Below are positions 1 through 9,141 of a DNA stretch of 64,000 bases, piece after piece. The stretch is taken from the NCBI GenBank assembly GCA_964450405.1, contig CAYVCQ010000006.1, positions 1 to 64,000 on the forward strand, written 5' to 3'. Each line of letters begins with the position of its first letter. Position 1 is the stretch's first letter. The notes below the pieces were generated by a model, which did not search any database, had not been told where the DNA came from, and saw nothing but the letters and a program-made list of their open reading frames with translations. A program made the position numbers and the translations under genes. The stretch is from WRGT01 sp964450405. GTDB taxonomy: Bacteria > Spirochaetota > UBA4802 > UBA5550.

Positions 1-404
1 ACATCGGTCACTTCGACAGTGAGATCGCAATGTATTATCTTGAGCAGAATAAGAAATGTAAAAAAGTTACAATCAAGCCGCAGGTTGACAGATGGACACT
101 TGAGTCCGGAAGATCTATTATCGTACTTGCGGAAGGAAGACTTGTAAACCTCGGATGTGCAACTGGTCATCCAAGCTTTGTAATGAGTAACAGCTTTACG
201 AATCAGACTCTGGCGCAGATTGAACTTGCAGGTAAAAAATATGAAAACAAAGTATATACATTACCAAAGAAGCTAGATGAAGAGGTTGCAAGACTTCACC
301 TTGAGAAACTCGGAGTTAAGCTGACTAAGCTTACAAAGGAACAAGCTGCATATATAGATGTACCGATCAACGGACCTTACAAACCGGATCATTACAGATA
401 CTAG
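1..404 (+). CDS. ahcY: Adenosylhomocysteinase, C-terminal part
   Basis: This is the 3' end of S-adenosylhomocysteine hydrolase, the cytosolic NAD-dependent enzyme that splits S-adenosylhomocysteine into adenosine and homocysteine in the methylation cycle. The reading frame is open to the left edge and enters with IGHFDSEI, the conserved family motif after the NAD-binding domain. The later stretch (VNLGCATGHPSFVMSNSF) and the C-terminal tail KPDHYRY are family signatures; the tail Tyr helps close the active site of the neighbouring subunit. The ATG at 30 is an internal Met, not a start, because the conserved motif lies upstream of it. The rest of the gene lies outside the window. Identification is firm. 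Confidence 0.97.
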   Translation, partial: IGHFDSEIAMYYLEQNKKCKKVTIKPQVDRWTLESGRSIIVLAEGRLVNLGCATGHPSFVMSNSFTNQTLAQIELAGKKYENKVYTLPKKLDEEVARLHLEKLGVKLTKLTKEQAAYIDVPINGPYKPDHYRY

Positions 405-464
405 GATTTTTTTATCCAATATTTATGTAATCAGTAACTGAATCTGGATATAATGCTCTCCTTG

Positions 465-499
465 CGCCACTACTTTTCTAAAAGGGAGAAGTGGTGGCG
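465..499. other. Strong hairpin downstream of ahcY
   Basis: Arms 465-478 and 486-499 can pair over 14 positions, counting a few G-U pairs, around a 7-base loop. No T-run follows directly, so this is not a textbook intrinsic terminator. It may end the ahcY transcript, protect the 3' end, or be a small palindromic repeat. Confidence 0.45.
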
Positions 500-529
500 G
501 GAAGAGAAATTATAGTATAAATTTTTTTA

Positions 530-557
530 TTGATATTTTTTAGTAAAACGATATTAT
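530..557 (+). promoter_or_regulatory. Candidate promoter of corA
   Basis: TTGATA (530-535) and TATTAT (552-557) are separated by 16 bases. Transcription would start only about 7 bases after the -10 box, essentially at the corA ATG at 564, and no ribosome binding site is visible. That would imply a leaderless message. The call is from consensus matching only. Confidence 0.4.
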
Positions 558-563
558 ATAAGT

Positions 564-1595
564 ATGAGTATAACAAATAAATCAACCAGCAGATTCTTTC
601 ATATCCCCTTTGATGGAGGGGATCCCATCATTCTGCCGGATATCCAATCGGCATTAACTGCATTAGAGGGTGAAGGATATATATGGCTTAATTATATAGA
701 TCCGGCAAGAGAGGATCTGATGACCATGGCGATACCGCTTGGTTTACACCCGCTGGCTATTGAAGATTGTCTCGACGACCTGCAGATTCCCAAAATTAAT
801 GATTATCCGACAAATACCTTTGTAATATTTAATAAATTTTATTATGAGACTAACGAATTATTTATTGATGAGATAAATCTTTTCATAGGTAAAAAGTTTC
901 TGATATTAGTAAGCCACAACCTGCATGACTCCGGAAATATCCTTGATCGCCTTGAACAGATGGCGGGACTTGACCGTCAGAATGTTATGCAGGGCCCGGA
1001 CTACCTGCTGCATATGATTTTAGACAATATAGTCGATCAGAAATTTCATGTAATAGAGTCGCTTCAGGATGAGCTTGATGCGATTGAAGAAAGAATTCTA
1101 AATGATACGGTTTCTTTCAATCCCGAAGAGCTGATGAACCTCAGGCGGAATCTCCTTTCGCTCAGAAAGAGTATAATACATGAGCGTGAAATACTGGTAA
1201 AGATCTGTCGTAAAGATTCACCATTCATTTCCGAAAATACAATATATCATTTCAGGGATATTTATGATCACCTTTCGAAATTTTTTGAAGAGACCGAGAT
1301 ATCAAGAGAGATGATATCGGGATTTATGGAAATGTATCTTTCACTGATGAATAATAGAATGGCAAGACTTGCAAATAAAACTAATATTGTTATGCGGCGC
1401 TTGACTATGATAACTACAATATTTATGCCTCTTACCCTGCTTTCCGGAATTGGCGGTATGTCGGAATGGAGTATGATGACCGGTTCTGAAAACTGGAAAA
1501 TTTCATACCCTCTTTTTTTACTCGGGATGGTTATTATAGGAATTATAAATTATTTTTTTCTGAGAAAAATCCAGTCAAAAGATTTTGAAAAATAA
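564..1595 (+). CDS. corA: CorA-family divalent cation transporter
   Basis: A 343-residue inner-membrane CorA-family channel, probably for Mg2+ or another divalent metal. A long cytosolic N-terminal region with the helical funnel (about residues 150-270) is followed by two closely spaced C-terminal membrane helices (about 280-300 and 315-335). The usual GMN signature before the last helix reads GMS here (GIGGMSEWSMMTG). I recall this variant from a CorA subgroup, so it probably marks a subfamily rather than a defect, but the transported metal cannot be inferred. The start at 564 has no clear Shine-Dalgarno and lies just after a candidate -10 box. The gene stands alone and is convergent with the next one. 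Confidence 0.9.
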   Translation: MSITNKSTSRFFHIPFDGGDPIILPDIQSALTALEGEGYIWLNYIDPAREDLMTMAIPLGLHPLAIEDCLDDLQIPKINDYPTNTFVIFNKFYYETNELFIDEINLFIGKKFLILVSHNLHDSGNILDRLEQMAGLDRQNVMQGPDYLLHMILDNIVDQKFHVIESLQDELDAIEERILNDTVSFNPEELMNLRRNLLSLRKSIIHEREILVKICRKDSPFISENTIYHFRDIYDHLSKFFEETEISREMISGFMEMYLSLMNNRMARLANKTNIVMRRLTMITTIFMPLTLLSGIGGMSEWSMMTGSENWKISYPLFLLGMVIIGIINYFFLRKIQSKDFEK

Positions 1596-1673
1596 ATCTC
1601 CTTACATCCTTTATGTTATGTATCATATCTTGAAAGTGTTCAATGCATCAGGGAACACATTGCGGAACATTTG

Positions 1674-2477
1674 TTAATCAGTTTTATTAAGTGAAATCTT
1701 CTGACTGAATTTTATTTCGAAATTTATTGAATAACGCGCACCTTCAAATCTATCAGGGATATAATCATATATTGACTCCAGAGAAACAGTGGAGTCATTC
1801 AGAAATCCTGAATATCCAGCAAGTAATCTGTTTTTATAGAAACCTGTTTTAATAAAACCAACCTCTCCTACATATTCTATCGCCTGTCCGCTTTCGTTAT
1901 ACACATATGTTTCCTTCTTTTCGGCTGCATAGGCATAAGATATACTATCTCCTATATAGAATTCTCCGGCGGGTACAGGTTTCCATCCAAAAATTATCTT
2001 AGAGCGGTTCACTACTCCATAGCTTAAGGGATGCTGTCCTTTTGACTTTTTGTCGGATGCTTCATAAAATTCGGCATAATACTTATTCTGAAAACCTGTG
2101 CCGAGCTTGAGTGTAAGTCTGGGACTTAAAGCTGTGAGAAATTCAGAATCGATATTGACTATCTGCTGGTTTTTAAAATGGTCGCATTTGTATTCTAATG
2201 AAGGAACAAGATTGATCTTCCACAATTCGGTATAATATATGAATCCTATTCCTGCGATAAACTCTACTCCAAACATCTCTTTTCCCATATACCAGGAATC
2301 AGGATTATTTCTGCTTGGACTGTTTGGTAAATAATTGTGCCAGTATGAAAACAATACCGGGAAATACTCGTATTTATTATTTTCCAGATTAAATTGGACT
2401 GTACCGCGGATCCCTTCTGAAGCGAGGATTGTCGAATAAAAAAAAATGGTACAAATAATTATTATTATTCTTTTCAT
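1674..2477 (-). CDS. Probable exported/outer-membrane protein, function unknown
   Basis: I do not recognise the family. The Met at 2477 is preferred over the one 24 bases upstream because it directly precedes a hydrophobic signal peptide (MKRIIIIICTIFFYSTILAS). The mature part, about 250 residues, is rich in aromatic residues and alternating polar/apolar stretches and has no further membrane helix, as expected for a beta-barrel or beta-rich envelope protein. It stands alone, convergent with corA. Outer-membrane location is an inference from composition. Confidence 0.6.
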   Translation of the reverse strand: MKRIIIIICTIFFYSTILASEGIRGTVQFNLENNKYEYFPVLFSYWHNYLPNSPSRNNPDSWYMGKEMFGVEFIAGIGFIYYTELWKINLVPSLEYKCDHFKNQQIVNIDSEFLTALSPRLTLKLGTGFQNKYYAEFYEASDKKSKGQHPLSYGVVNRSKIIFGWKPVPAGEFYIGDSISYAYAAEKKETYVYNESGQAIEYVGEVGFIKTGFYKNRLLAGYSGFLNDSTVSLESIYDYIPDRFEGARYSINFEIKFSQKISLNKTD

Positions 2478-2815
2478 GTAATTAGCCCATAAAAAAAACA
2501 ATTCAGCAACGTGACTTACCTAAACCAAGAAGCACCTCGAACATTAATGCCATCTTATAAGGAAAATAATAGAGAAAAAATGAAAGTCAAATTAAATAGC
2601 ATACATTTAAATATTTTTTAGAACATTCAATTATCACGAAGCTTTTCGGGTATTCTTCAGTTTATGACATCATATAAGATGACGTCATGAGAATCTAATA
2701 TCCGATGAATTAAATTTGATATACGTCTGATAATTTTAATCGAACCGACTCTTAATTATATTGAGAGAAAAATCTCCTGTGTATATTTCTGTTTCAGGGA
2801 TTAAAATATAACCAC
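2478..2815. other. Intergenic region with an imperfect dyad
   Basis: No gene is seen. It contains an inverted repeat, TGACATCAT (2665-2673) and ATGACGTCA (2679-2687), matching at 8 of 9 positions around a 5-base spacer. This could be an operator upstream of the leftward envelope-protein gene. No convincing promoter was found. Confidence 0.35.
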
Positions 2816-3364
2816 TCAGTAAAACTTCACCTCTTTATCTCCGATAAAAAGTTTTGAAATTGCACTCTCTCCGCTTTCAGAAATTGAGACTTCAACCGAT
2901 ACATCTTTAAGGCTGTCCTCGATTATCTTTCCTTCTTTCTGCGGGACAAAATAGCTTTCAACTCCATATCTCACACGCAGAGTTTTGCTGGCGTATTCAA
3001 CTCTACCCCTGATTATAAGCGGGTAGAGTTTTTTAAGTTCATCTATTTTTTCAGATACTGCTACAGCTCCATAGTGTTTACCATCAGGCTTTATCGCAAG
3101 TGCCACAAAGATCTCTTTTTTTTCTAACTGATCTGTCTCTTTAATTCCGGATTTTGAAATGATGTCTTCGCCGATTGCAGATATTTCATAATTGAGAATA
3201 ACATAATCTCCGCTGAAGAGAGATCTCGGATCAATTGGCTGGCATTTCAGCAGAACTTTGGTTCCATGCGTCAGCAGAATTTCCTGTTTTGCTATCATAA
3301 ATCCAAGCACTGCTATCTGTGCAGCTACAATAACGGGAAATAAAATTTTCTGGTATGGTTTCAT
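2816..3364 (-). CDS. GDYXXLXY-domain protein
   Basis: A 182-residue protein of the GDYXXLXY family, named for its motif, seen here as GDYVILNYEI. One N-terminal membrane helix (about residues 8-25) anchors it, with the rest probably periplasmic. The family usually occurs beside DUF2157 membrane proteins, exactly as here: this ATG directly follows the TAG of the DUF2157 gene, and a GGAGAGGG ribosome binding site lies in the end of that gene. The two are surely co-transcribed. Biochemical role is unknown. Confidence 0.85.
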   Translation of the reverse strand: MKPYQKILFPVIVAAQIAVLGFMIAKQEILLTHGTKVLLKCQPIDPRSLFSGDYVILNYEISAIGEDIISKSGIKETDQLEKKEIFVALAIKPDGKHYGAVAVSEKIDELKKLYPLIIRGRVEYASKTLRVRYGVESYFVPQKEGKIIEDSLKDVSVEVSISESGESAISKLFIGDKEVKFY

Positions 3365-5770
3365 CTATTTCACCCTCTCCTGATTTTTTGAATCCGCAGC
3401 GGAGGTTTCAATCATATCGGTCAGGTTTTTCCGCTTTCTCTCAAGGATGTATCCTCCCGCCAGTCCCAGAATCCCGGTTATAATAAACAGAAGCGATCCT
3501 GAAAACATATCCCAGAAGAGATCGAAGTAGCGGGTGAAGACCTGAATAATGATACCCGCTGTGGCAAAGTTCAGTATTTTTTTGGACTGAACGATTGTGC
3601 TGTAGTACATGTATACCGCTGATGTGATGAACAGCAGAAGGTTGAAAGTTATTGAGTAAATCTCCCACGGTACACCCGGTCCCGCAGTGAAGAGTGTAAC
3701 TCCGGAAGAGACAAATATAATAAGTGAAAGGTATAGTATTACTCTCTCCCCCTTTACTTTGTTAAATAAAATTAAATATAAAAGAACAGATAAAACTATA
3801 AACAGTATTGTCATTTTTATTACGATTGATTCCGCGGTGAATATGGATTTTTGAGATTCTACTTCAAATGAGGCAAGATATATAACAAGCCATACTCCGG
3901 TAGCGGAGACTGCATCAATTACTCTTACGGGGAAGTCAACTCCATCACTTGAAAGGAGCTCGTTGACGAGTCTGTTCAGAAGAAAACATACCGTTACAAA
4001 CAGAATAAATCCGATAAGATATGCCAGTTTGAAACCTTCATCAATGGTCGAGTATGAAATAAATCCTGTCCCCTTGATAACAATGAGCCCGATTGAAAAA
4101 ATAAATGCAAAAGTTCTTTCGAAAGATTTATCTGGACAGATTTTAAAAGAATAATAAAGCAGCATAAAAATAAAACTTACCGCCGCAAGATGTAGTGTAA
4201 TCATTCTTGTTGCAGTATGATTGAAAGGAAGGAAGAATATCAGCACAGGGAGTAGAATCACAGGAAAAATCATTCTTAGATTTTCATCTTTTCTATATAG
4301 GAGATATAGGCCAGCGAAAGAGGCAATAGAAAGACTTATATATTCGAGAGCCTGAATTTTTACAGATCCGAATTTCATGAGCAGCGGGAGACTCTGCATA
4401 TTGAATGGCCATGATATTGCTGCAAATGGTATAAGAAATGAGAACCAGCCGGCAACGGTGAAAACTCTCCCTGCGTTGTTTAAAATTTTATGACCGGTGA
4501 GATTTTTACCTGCTGTAATTAGAATTGCGGCTAATGGAAACTGCAGCATAACAACAAGATATGACCTGACATTTTCCGATATGTCGGCCGGCATTATTTT
4601 TATTGTAGGAATATAGTAGTAGTATACCAGAGCAATGGCAGAGATTGCGATTCCGGTTTCATCCTTTTCGATATAGAAAATTACTGAGAGAATTATTATC
4701 GGTATGATGTATCCGTATGCCGGCGTGGCGGATGTTACACTCCATATGAAGTAAAGAGCTGAAGCAAGATAGTATCCTTTTTTATCGCGCAGTATTACTG
4801 AAACTGCGAGTATTGCCGAAGCCCATATTATAATGCAGTATGAGGTCCCGGGCTTAAGGTGTTCGATAATAAAAAGAGGTAGAGCGTAGGCAATCCATCC
4901 AGTAATAAAAAGTATAATCCCCGGATTTTTAAAAGCATCTATTTTTTTTAACTGCTCTCCATATTTCTGCATAAGAGCTCCGGCAATAATGAAACCGGTA
5001 ATCATAAAGTATCCGGCAGGACCGTCTGTTGAATATTGTTCAATCCAGTAGAATGCAATCTGCAGGAAGTATAATGCAAAGAGTAGTGATGAGACTGTAA
5101 TACCCCTGTCATTCTTTTCTCTCCAGCTGAGCCACGCTGTGATAATAACCGGAAGTCCGAAAAAATATCCGGGGTTCCCGAAATATGAATACTCCCATAA
5201 ATCCCAGATAATAAAAAGAATCATAGAGAGATAGATTCCGTATTTTTCACGCATCAGAAATGAAATGGCAAACGCTCCGACTCCCCATGCGAGAAGTCCG
5301 TTTGTCGGATGTGAACTTATATGATATATCTGTGCCACGAGCATAATCCCCGTACCATATGATATCATCCCAAGAAGAAGAAGAGATCTGCCGACAAGTG
5401 AAAATTTTCTTTCGACCTGCAGGAACCAGTAAGCCCCGCCGTAAGTTGTTATTATCAGGAAAAAAACCTGAACCAGTTTAAGCACCGGCGGCATTTTCCG
5501 CCAGTTTGAAGCATAAAAAATTACTATTCCTATTGCAAGACAAAGCGTCGCCAGGCCTATTATCACCCGGGAGAGATTTATACTCTCTTTAACCGGAACA
5601 GTTTTATTTTTTGGTTCACCTGCCGCAGTGTTTTGTTCAATTGGAACAGCTGCGGGAGTTGTATATAGATTTGTTATCCGGTTTTTCTGATCGGATGTAA
5701 TTATTCCAAGGTCAACCCACTCTGTTAATTCTTTAAAAAGCTGCTGGATGAAACGGCCGTTTTTTATCAT
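3365..5770 (-). CDS. DUF2157-type polytopic membrane protein
   Basis: An 801-residue integral membrane protein. A short cytosolic head (about residues 1-60, with a WVDLGIITSDQ segment typical of DUF2157 N-termini) is followed by roughly two dozen hydrophobic segments to the C-terminus, then a basic tail. The first membrane segments (about 66-110, including FYASNWRKMPP) match the DUF2157 pattern. The C-terminal half may correspond to a DUF4401-like region. It forms a two-gene unit with the GDYXXLXY gene downstream. Function is unknown; no catalytic motif is apparent. The start has a modest CAGG ribosome binding site. Confidence 0.8.
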   Translation of the reverse strand: MIKNGRFIQQLFKELTEWVDLGIITSDQKNRITNLYTTPAAVPIEQNTAAGEPKNKTVPVKESINLSRVIIGLATLCLAIGIVIFYASNWRKMPPVLKLVQVFFLIITTYGGAYWFLQVERKFSLVGRSLLLLGMISYGTGIMLVAQIYHISSHPTNGLLAWGVGAFAISFLMREKYGIYLSMILFIIWDLWEYSYFGNPGYFFGLPVIITAWLSWREKNDRGITVSSLLFALYFLQIAFYWIEQYSTDGPAGYFMITGFIIAGALMQKYGEQLKKIDAFKNPGIILFITGWIAYALPLFIIEHLKPGTSYCIIIWASAILAVSVILRDKKGYYLASALYFIWSVTSATPAYGYIIPIIILSVIFYIEKDETGIAISAIALVYYYYIPTIKIMPADISENVRSYLVVMLQFPLAAILITAGKNLTGHKILNNAGRVFTVAGWFSFLIPFAAISWPFNMQSLPLLMKFGSVKIQALEYISLSIASFAGLYLLYRKDENLRMIFPVILLPVLIFFLPFNHTATRMITLHLAAVSFIFMLLYYSFKICPDKSFERTFAFIFSIGLIVIKGTGFISYSTIDEGFKLAYLIGFILFVTVCFLLNRLVNELLSSDGVDFPVRVIDAVSATGVWLVIYLASFEVESQKSIFTAESIVIKMTILFIVLSVLLYLILFNKVKGERVILYLSLIIFVSSGVTLFTAGPGVPWEIYSITFNLLLFITSAVYMYYSTIVQSKKILNFATAGIIIQVFTRYFDLFWDMFSGSLLFIITGILGLAGGYILERKRKNLTDMIETSAADSKNQERVK

Positions 5771-6169
5771 CTATAACCTGCCCGGAATTAATTTGTCAGT
5801 TATAATATATAAACTGAATTTTTAAGGTATGTCAATAAATTAATCAAATATATTACGGTCACTTTTTCAGGAGTGCTGAGACTTTTATATTATAGAAAAT
5901 GGCGGATTGAGTTTGAGGCGGAAAAGATTAAAAAAAGATAATTCTAACAGATTATAATAAGAAATTATTCCGGGAGATCGGTCGGTAAATGAATTTGTCG
6001 TTTAAGCGGATTTTTTTTAGATAAAAGTAACCGGGTCAATATATATCTGCAGTAGAATATCCGGTGAAGGGGGGATGTCACTACAGGTTTTGATAAGTAC
6101 GGCATGTAACATTATTTTTTCAGTAATAATTATTGACAGAAAGAGTCGCATGTACATTGTTTGATTATT
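5771..6169. other. Divergent intergenic region
   Basis: A 399-base gap between the leftward DUF2157 gene and the rightward phosphatase gene. A TTGACA hexamer at 6133-6138 could be the -35 box for the phosphatase gene, but no good -10 is found at the expected distance. I see no small gene or repeat. Confidence 0.35.
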
Positions 6170-7414
6170 ATGGAAATTAAATCATCTCAGAAAACATCAG
6201 TATTAAAAAACCTTCCGATATTCAAAGGACTATCGGATAGCGACCTTAGTCTTATTGCGCCGATCCTCAAAATTATGACTTTCAAATCGGGCGAGGTTGT
6301 AATTCATGAAGGGGATGAAGGTGATTCACTGTTTATAATTCGTAACGGTTCTGTTGAAGTTTTTACAACCAGCGGTGACGGCAAAGAGGTTAATCTCGGG
6401 TTGTTGACTGAAGGTTCATACTTTGGAGAGCTTTCATTGTTTGATGATCATCCCCGTTCAGCCACAGTACGGACACTGGATCATACCGACTTCCTTGTTC
6501 TATCAAGAGGTGATCTGGACTCTGCTCTGTCCGGTAATCATGAGATAGAAAACACACTCTACCGGAATACAATAATGGAAACTTTCGGCCGGTTTAGAAA
6601 TGTAATTACAAACTTTACTTTTTCGCAGCACCACCTGAGTTCAAGTACTGATATTATAAATGAGATTAATAGAGATTTAAGAACTGCAACAGAGATTCAG
6701 GAATATTTCATCCGTGCTGAGGATGATGATGATATAAATCTAAAACATGGTATAAGCCGCTCATTCATCTATCTCCCCTCAAAGGCAATAGGAGGAGATT
6801 TTATCAGTACAATGAACGATGCCGAAGGAAATATCTGCGCCATTATTGCCGATGTGGAAGGTCACGGAATAAGTGCATCTCTGGTTACCGGAGTTTTGAA
6901 AAGCGCCTTTTCATTCCTCGTGCCGGTTTATGGGAAAAACCCCGATCTCTTTATGTATAATTTGAACAAACATCTCTGCGGGATGCTTAACAGACTCTAC
7001 GCTACATGTTACTACGCATATATAAATGTAAATAATAACACCGTCAGTTTTGCAAAGGCCGGACACCATCATCCATTGTTCTGGCGTGAATCAGAAAAAA
7101 GATTTGAGGATATTGAAGTACCGGGGCCTCTGCTTGGTCTTCTGGAAGAAACAGAGTATGGTACTAAAACATACCAGTTAAGTCCCGGAGATAAAATTCT
7201 TTTTTACACAGACGGCATAATTGAAGAGAGAGGTGCGGACTCCGTTATGTTCGGCACGGAGCATCTTGAAGAGGCATTTGAGAAAGCAATTGTAGAGAAG
7301 ATCTCTCCCGCAATAGAATATCTTATTATTGAACTTAACAGGTACATTGATAAAAACACTTACGATGATGATATCACTCTTCTGCTTTATGAGTTTAATC
7401 AACCCGCGTTGTAG
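6170..7414 (+). CDS. Cyclic-nucleotide-binding SpoIIE-type Ser/Thr phosphatase
   Basis: A 414-residue cytosolic protein. The N-terminal cyclic-nucleotide-binding domain (about 10-125) has the phosphate-binding cassette FGELSLFDDHPRSATV with its Glu and Arg. A linker leads to a PP2C/SpoIIE phosphatase domain (about 185-412) with the metal-site motifs GGDF, ADVEGHG, AGHHHP, FYTDG and DDDIT. Such enzymes usually dephosphorylate STAS anti-anti-sigma proteins, and two STAS proteins lie at 14.3 and 24.4 kb. The input could be cAMP or cGMP, and a class III cyclase lies 3 kb downstream; both links are inference. ATG 6170 is chosen; an in-frame TTG at 6161 would add three residues, and neither has a good ribosome site. 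Confidence 0.9.
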   Translation: MEIKSSQKTSVLKNLPIFKGLSDSDLSLIAPILKIMTFKSGEVVIHEGDEGDSLFIIRNGSVEVFTTSGDGKEVNLGLLTEGSYFGELSLFDDHPRSATVRTLDHTDFLVLSRGDLDSALSGNHEIENTLYRNTIMETFGRFRNVITNFTFSQHHLSSSTDIINEINRDLRTATEIQEYFIRAEDDDDINLKHGISRSFIYLPSKAIGGDFISTMNDAEGNICAIIADVEGHGISASLVTGVLKSAFSFLVPVYGKNPDLFMYNLNKHLCGMLNRLYATCYYAYINVNNNTVSFAKAGHHHPLFWRESEKRFEDIEVPGPLLGLLEETEYGTKTYQLSPGDKILFYTDGIIEERGADSVMFGTEHLEEAFEKAIVEKISPAIEYLIIELNRYIDKNTYDDDITLLLYEFNQPAL

Positions 7415-7828
7415 AATTTTACACTTTTAATCCGGATATTCACGTTTCTCGCCACTATTACTTTTAAACATTTATGATAATATTTTATAGTAAATATAAT
7501 CATAAATAATTCCAGTATATCTGTTCTTTTTAGTTAATTCTGAATTGTTACCTTGAGGCAGATTGATAATTGAATAAAGTGTAACAATGTCTGAAATTAT
7601 ACATTTTTCAACAGAAAATGTTTATTTGGTGTTATTTTTTTTGACATTGCCTTAAAATAGTGTATTTATTTAGCTATAGGTTATAAAAAAGATTTTTTAT
7701 TTTTTATATTTAGGAGAAATGAAACAGGACGTAATTAAAAAAATGATTCTCAGGAATTCACAACTTGAGCGGTAATCGGAGCAATACGTAATACTTTAAA
7801 AATATCTCCCTAAACAGAGGGTGAATAT
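7415..7828. other. Long leader region upstream of the HYDIN-like lipoprotein
   Basis: A 414-base AT-rich gap. It holds a candidate promoter (7641-7668) and, in the leader, a possible 18-residue ORF (7719-7775, MKQDVIKKMILRNSQLER). That ORF is preceded by AGGAG at a rather short spacing. The ORF is too short to call a gene. Confidence 0.4.
7641..7668 (+). promoter_or_regulatory. Candidate promoter of the HYDIN-like lipoprotein
   Basis: TTGACA (7641-7646), 16-base spacer, then TATTTA (7663-7668) preceded by TG. This would give a leader of about 150 bases before the gene at 7829. Confidence 0.5.
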
Positions 7829-9037
7829 ATGGAACATCCATCTGACAATTTTAAATCATTTTTACTAAAAATAATTTCAGGAGCAGCGGCAGGATCTGTA
7901 AGAATTGCAGTTTTTTTCTTTTTTATGGTGCTTATCTCTCTCTCCTACTGCTTCAGGGAAGATGTTCTAAAGAGGGTAGAGCTGTATAATTCTCAAAACT
8001 CTGCTTTTATATATCATTTTAATATTCTATCTGTTTCGCCGGGTGTTTCAGCAATAAATATCCCCACAGGGGCCAATATTCTGGTAGAATTTGATGATAA
8101 TATCAATATGGCTACAGTTACAGGAACCTCCTTTTATATTACTCCGGCAGTTGCCGGAACATTCAGCTACAATAATCAGCTTAAAACTGTAATATTCGAT
8201 CCGACGGTTGGATTTACAACAAGCACAGTATATACGGTTCATCTCACTACGGGAATCACTAATGATGTCGGAGAAACCATGGCATCGGATTATTCCTGGT
8301 CATTTACTACTGCAGCAATACAGTGTGAAATTGATGTACTTTCACCTCTTGCGGAGGTACTGACCGGGGATACGTACGATTTTGGAAATGGAGTAAACCC
8401 GGCCACAAAATCAGAAATTTTTACAATCAGAAACAGCGGTACAGCGAATCTGACTATATCCGGCACTACGATTACTGGTGTGGACAGCTCTCAGTTCAGT
8501 ATATCGTCTTTTCCCGTATCTCCGGTAGCACCAGGGGGAGGTACAACAACTTTTACAGTTGTGTTTCAGCCTTCGGTAGCGGTTACTCCACCCGAAATTA
8601 AAAATGCGATACTTACAATTTCTAATGATGATTCGGATGAATCTTTATTCGTGATAAATCTTAAAGGTACTGCACTTAATATATCTGAACCTGAAATTCA
8701 GATTACATACGGGGGTGCTGTTCTGGTTAGCGGATCAACAGTTGTCGACTTTGGTACAGTTGCTGTCGGTGATACCGGTTCGATAACTCTTGTTATGTAC
8801 AATATCGGAACAGCAAATCTTTCAGTTACCGGCGTTACTATTGGAGGAAACAATCCGGAATTTTTTTCAACCGATTTATTTCCAACATCTTTTACAGTTT
8901 TAGCCGGTTCGACAAAAACATTTAATATTAATTTTACGCCTGCGGGAAACGGGAACAAAAAAGCTGATATTATATTTCTGAATAATGATACTGATGAGCC
9001 CTCGTTTATAGTAAAGGTTAAGGGAAGAGGGATGTAA
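7829..9037 (+). CDS. Lipoprotein with Big_5 and two HYDIN-like (choice-of-anchor D) domains
   Basis: A 402-residue surface or periplasmic protein. A hydrophobic segment (about 25-40) ends in LSYC at Cys41, a relaxed lipobox with an atypical Tyr at -1. Next is an SbsA-like Ig domain (Big_5, about 52-160, SPGVSAINIPTGANILVEF to YSWSFTT). Two HYDIN/ASPM-type Ig domains of the choice-of-anchor D kind follow (about 170-285 and 290-400), each with the F.I.N.GTANL..S/T..TI.G pattern and a FTV.F.P/NINFTP strand. AGAGGG lies 5 bases before the ATG. It precedes the cyclase/FecR cluster by about 100 bases on the same strand. A structural or adhesion role is inferred. Confidence 0.8.
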   Translation: MEHPSDNFKSFLLKIISGAAAGSVRIAVFFFFMVLISLSYCFREDVLKRVELYNSQNSAFIYHFNILSVSPGVSAINIPTGANILVEFDDNINMATVTGTSFYITPAVAGTFSYNNQLKTVIFDPTVGFTTSTVYTVHLTTGITNDVGETMASDYSWSFTTAAIQCEIDVLSPLAEVLTGDTYDFGNGVNPATKSEIFTIRNSGTANLTISGTTITGVDSSQFSISSFPVSPVAPGGGTTTFTVVFQPSVAVTPPEIKNAILTISNDDSDESLFVINLKGTALNISEPEIQITYGGAVLVSGSTVVDFGTVAVGDTGSITLVMYNIGTANLSVTGVTIGGNNPEFFSTDLFPTSFTVLAGSTKTFNINFTPAGNGNKKADIIFLNNDTDEPSFIVKVKGRGM

Positions 9038-9141
9038 ATTATGATATTATTACTTCTGTTTGCCGGGGGAGTCTTTATTAAATGTAAATTGTATAGTATC
9101 GCAGCCTCCGTATTGAGTCATTCTATTATCCGGAGTGTACT

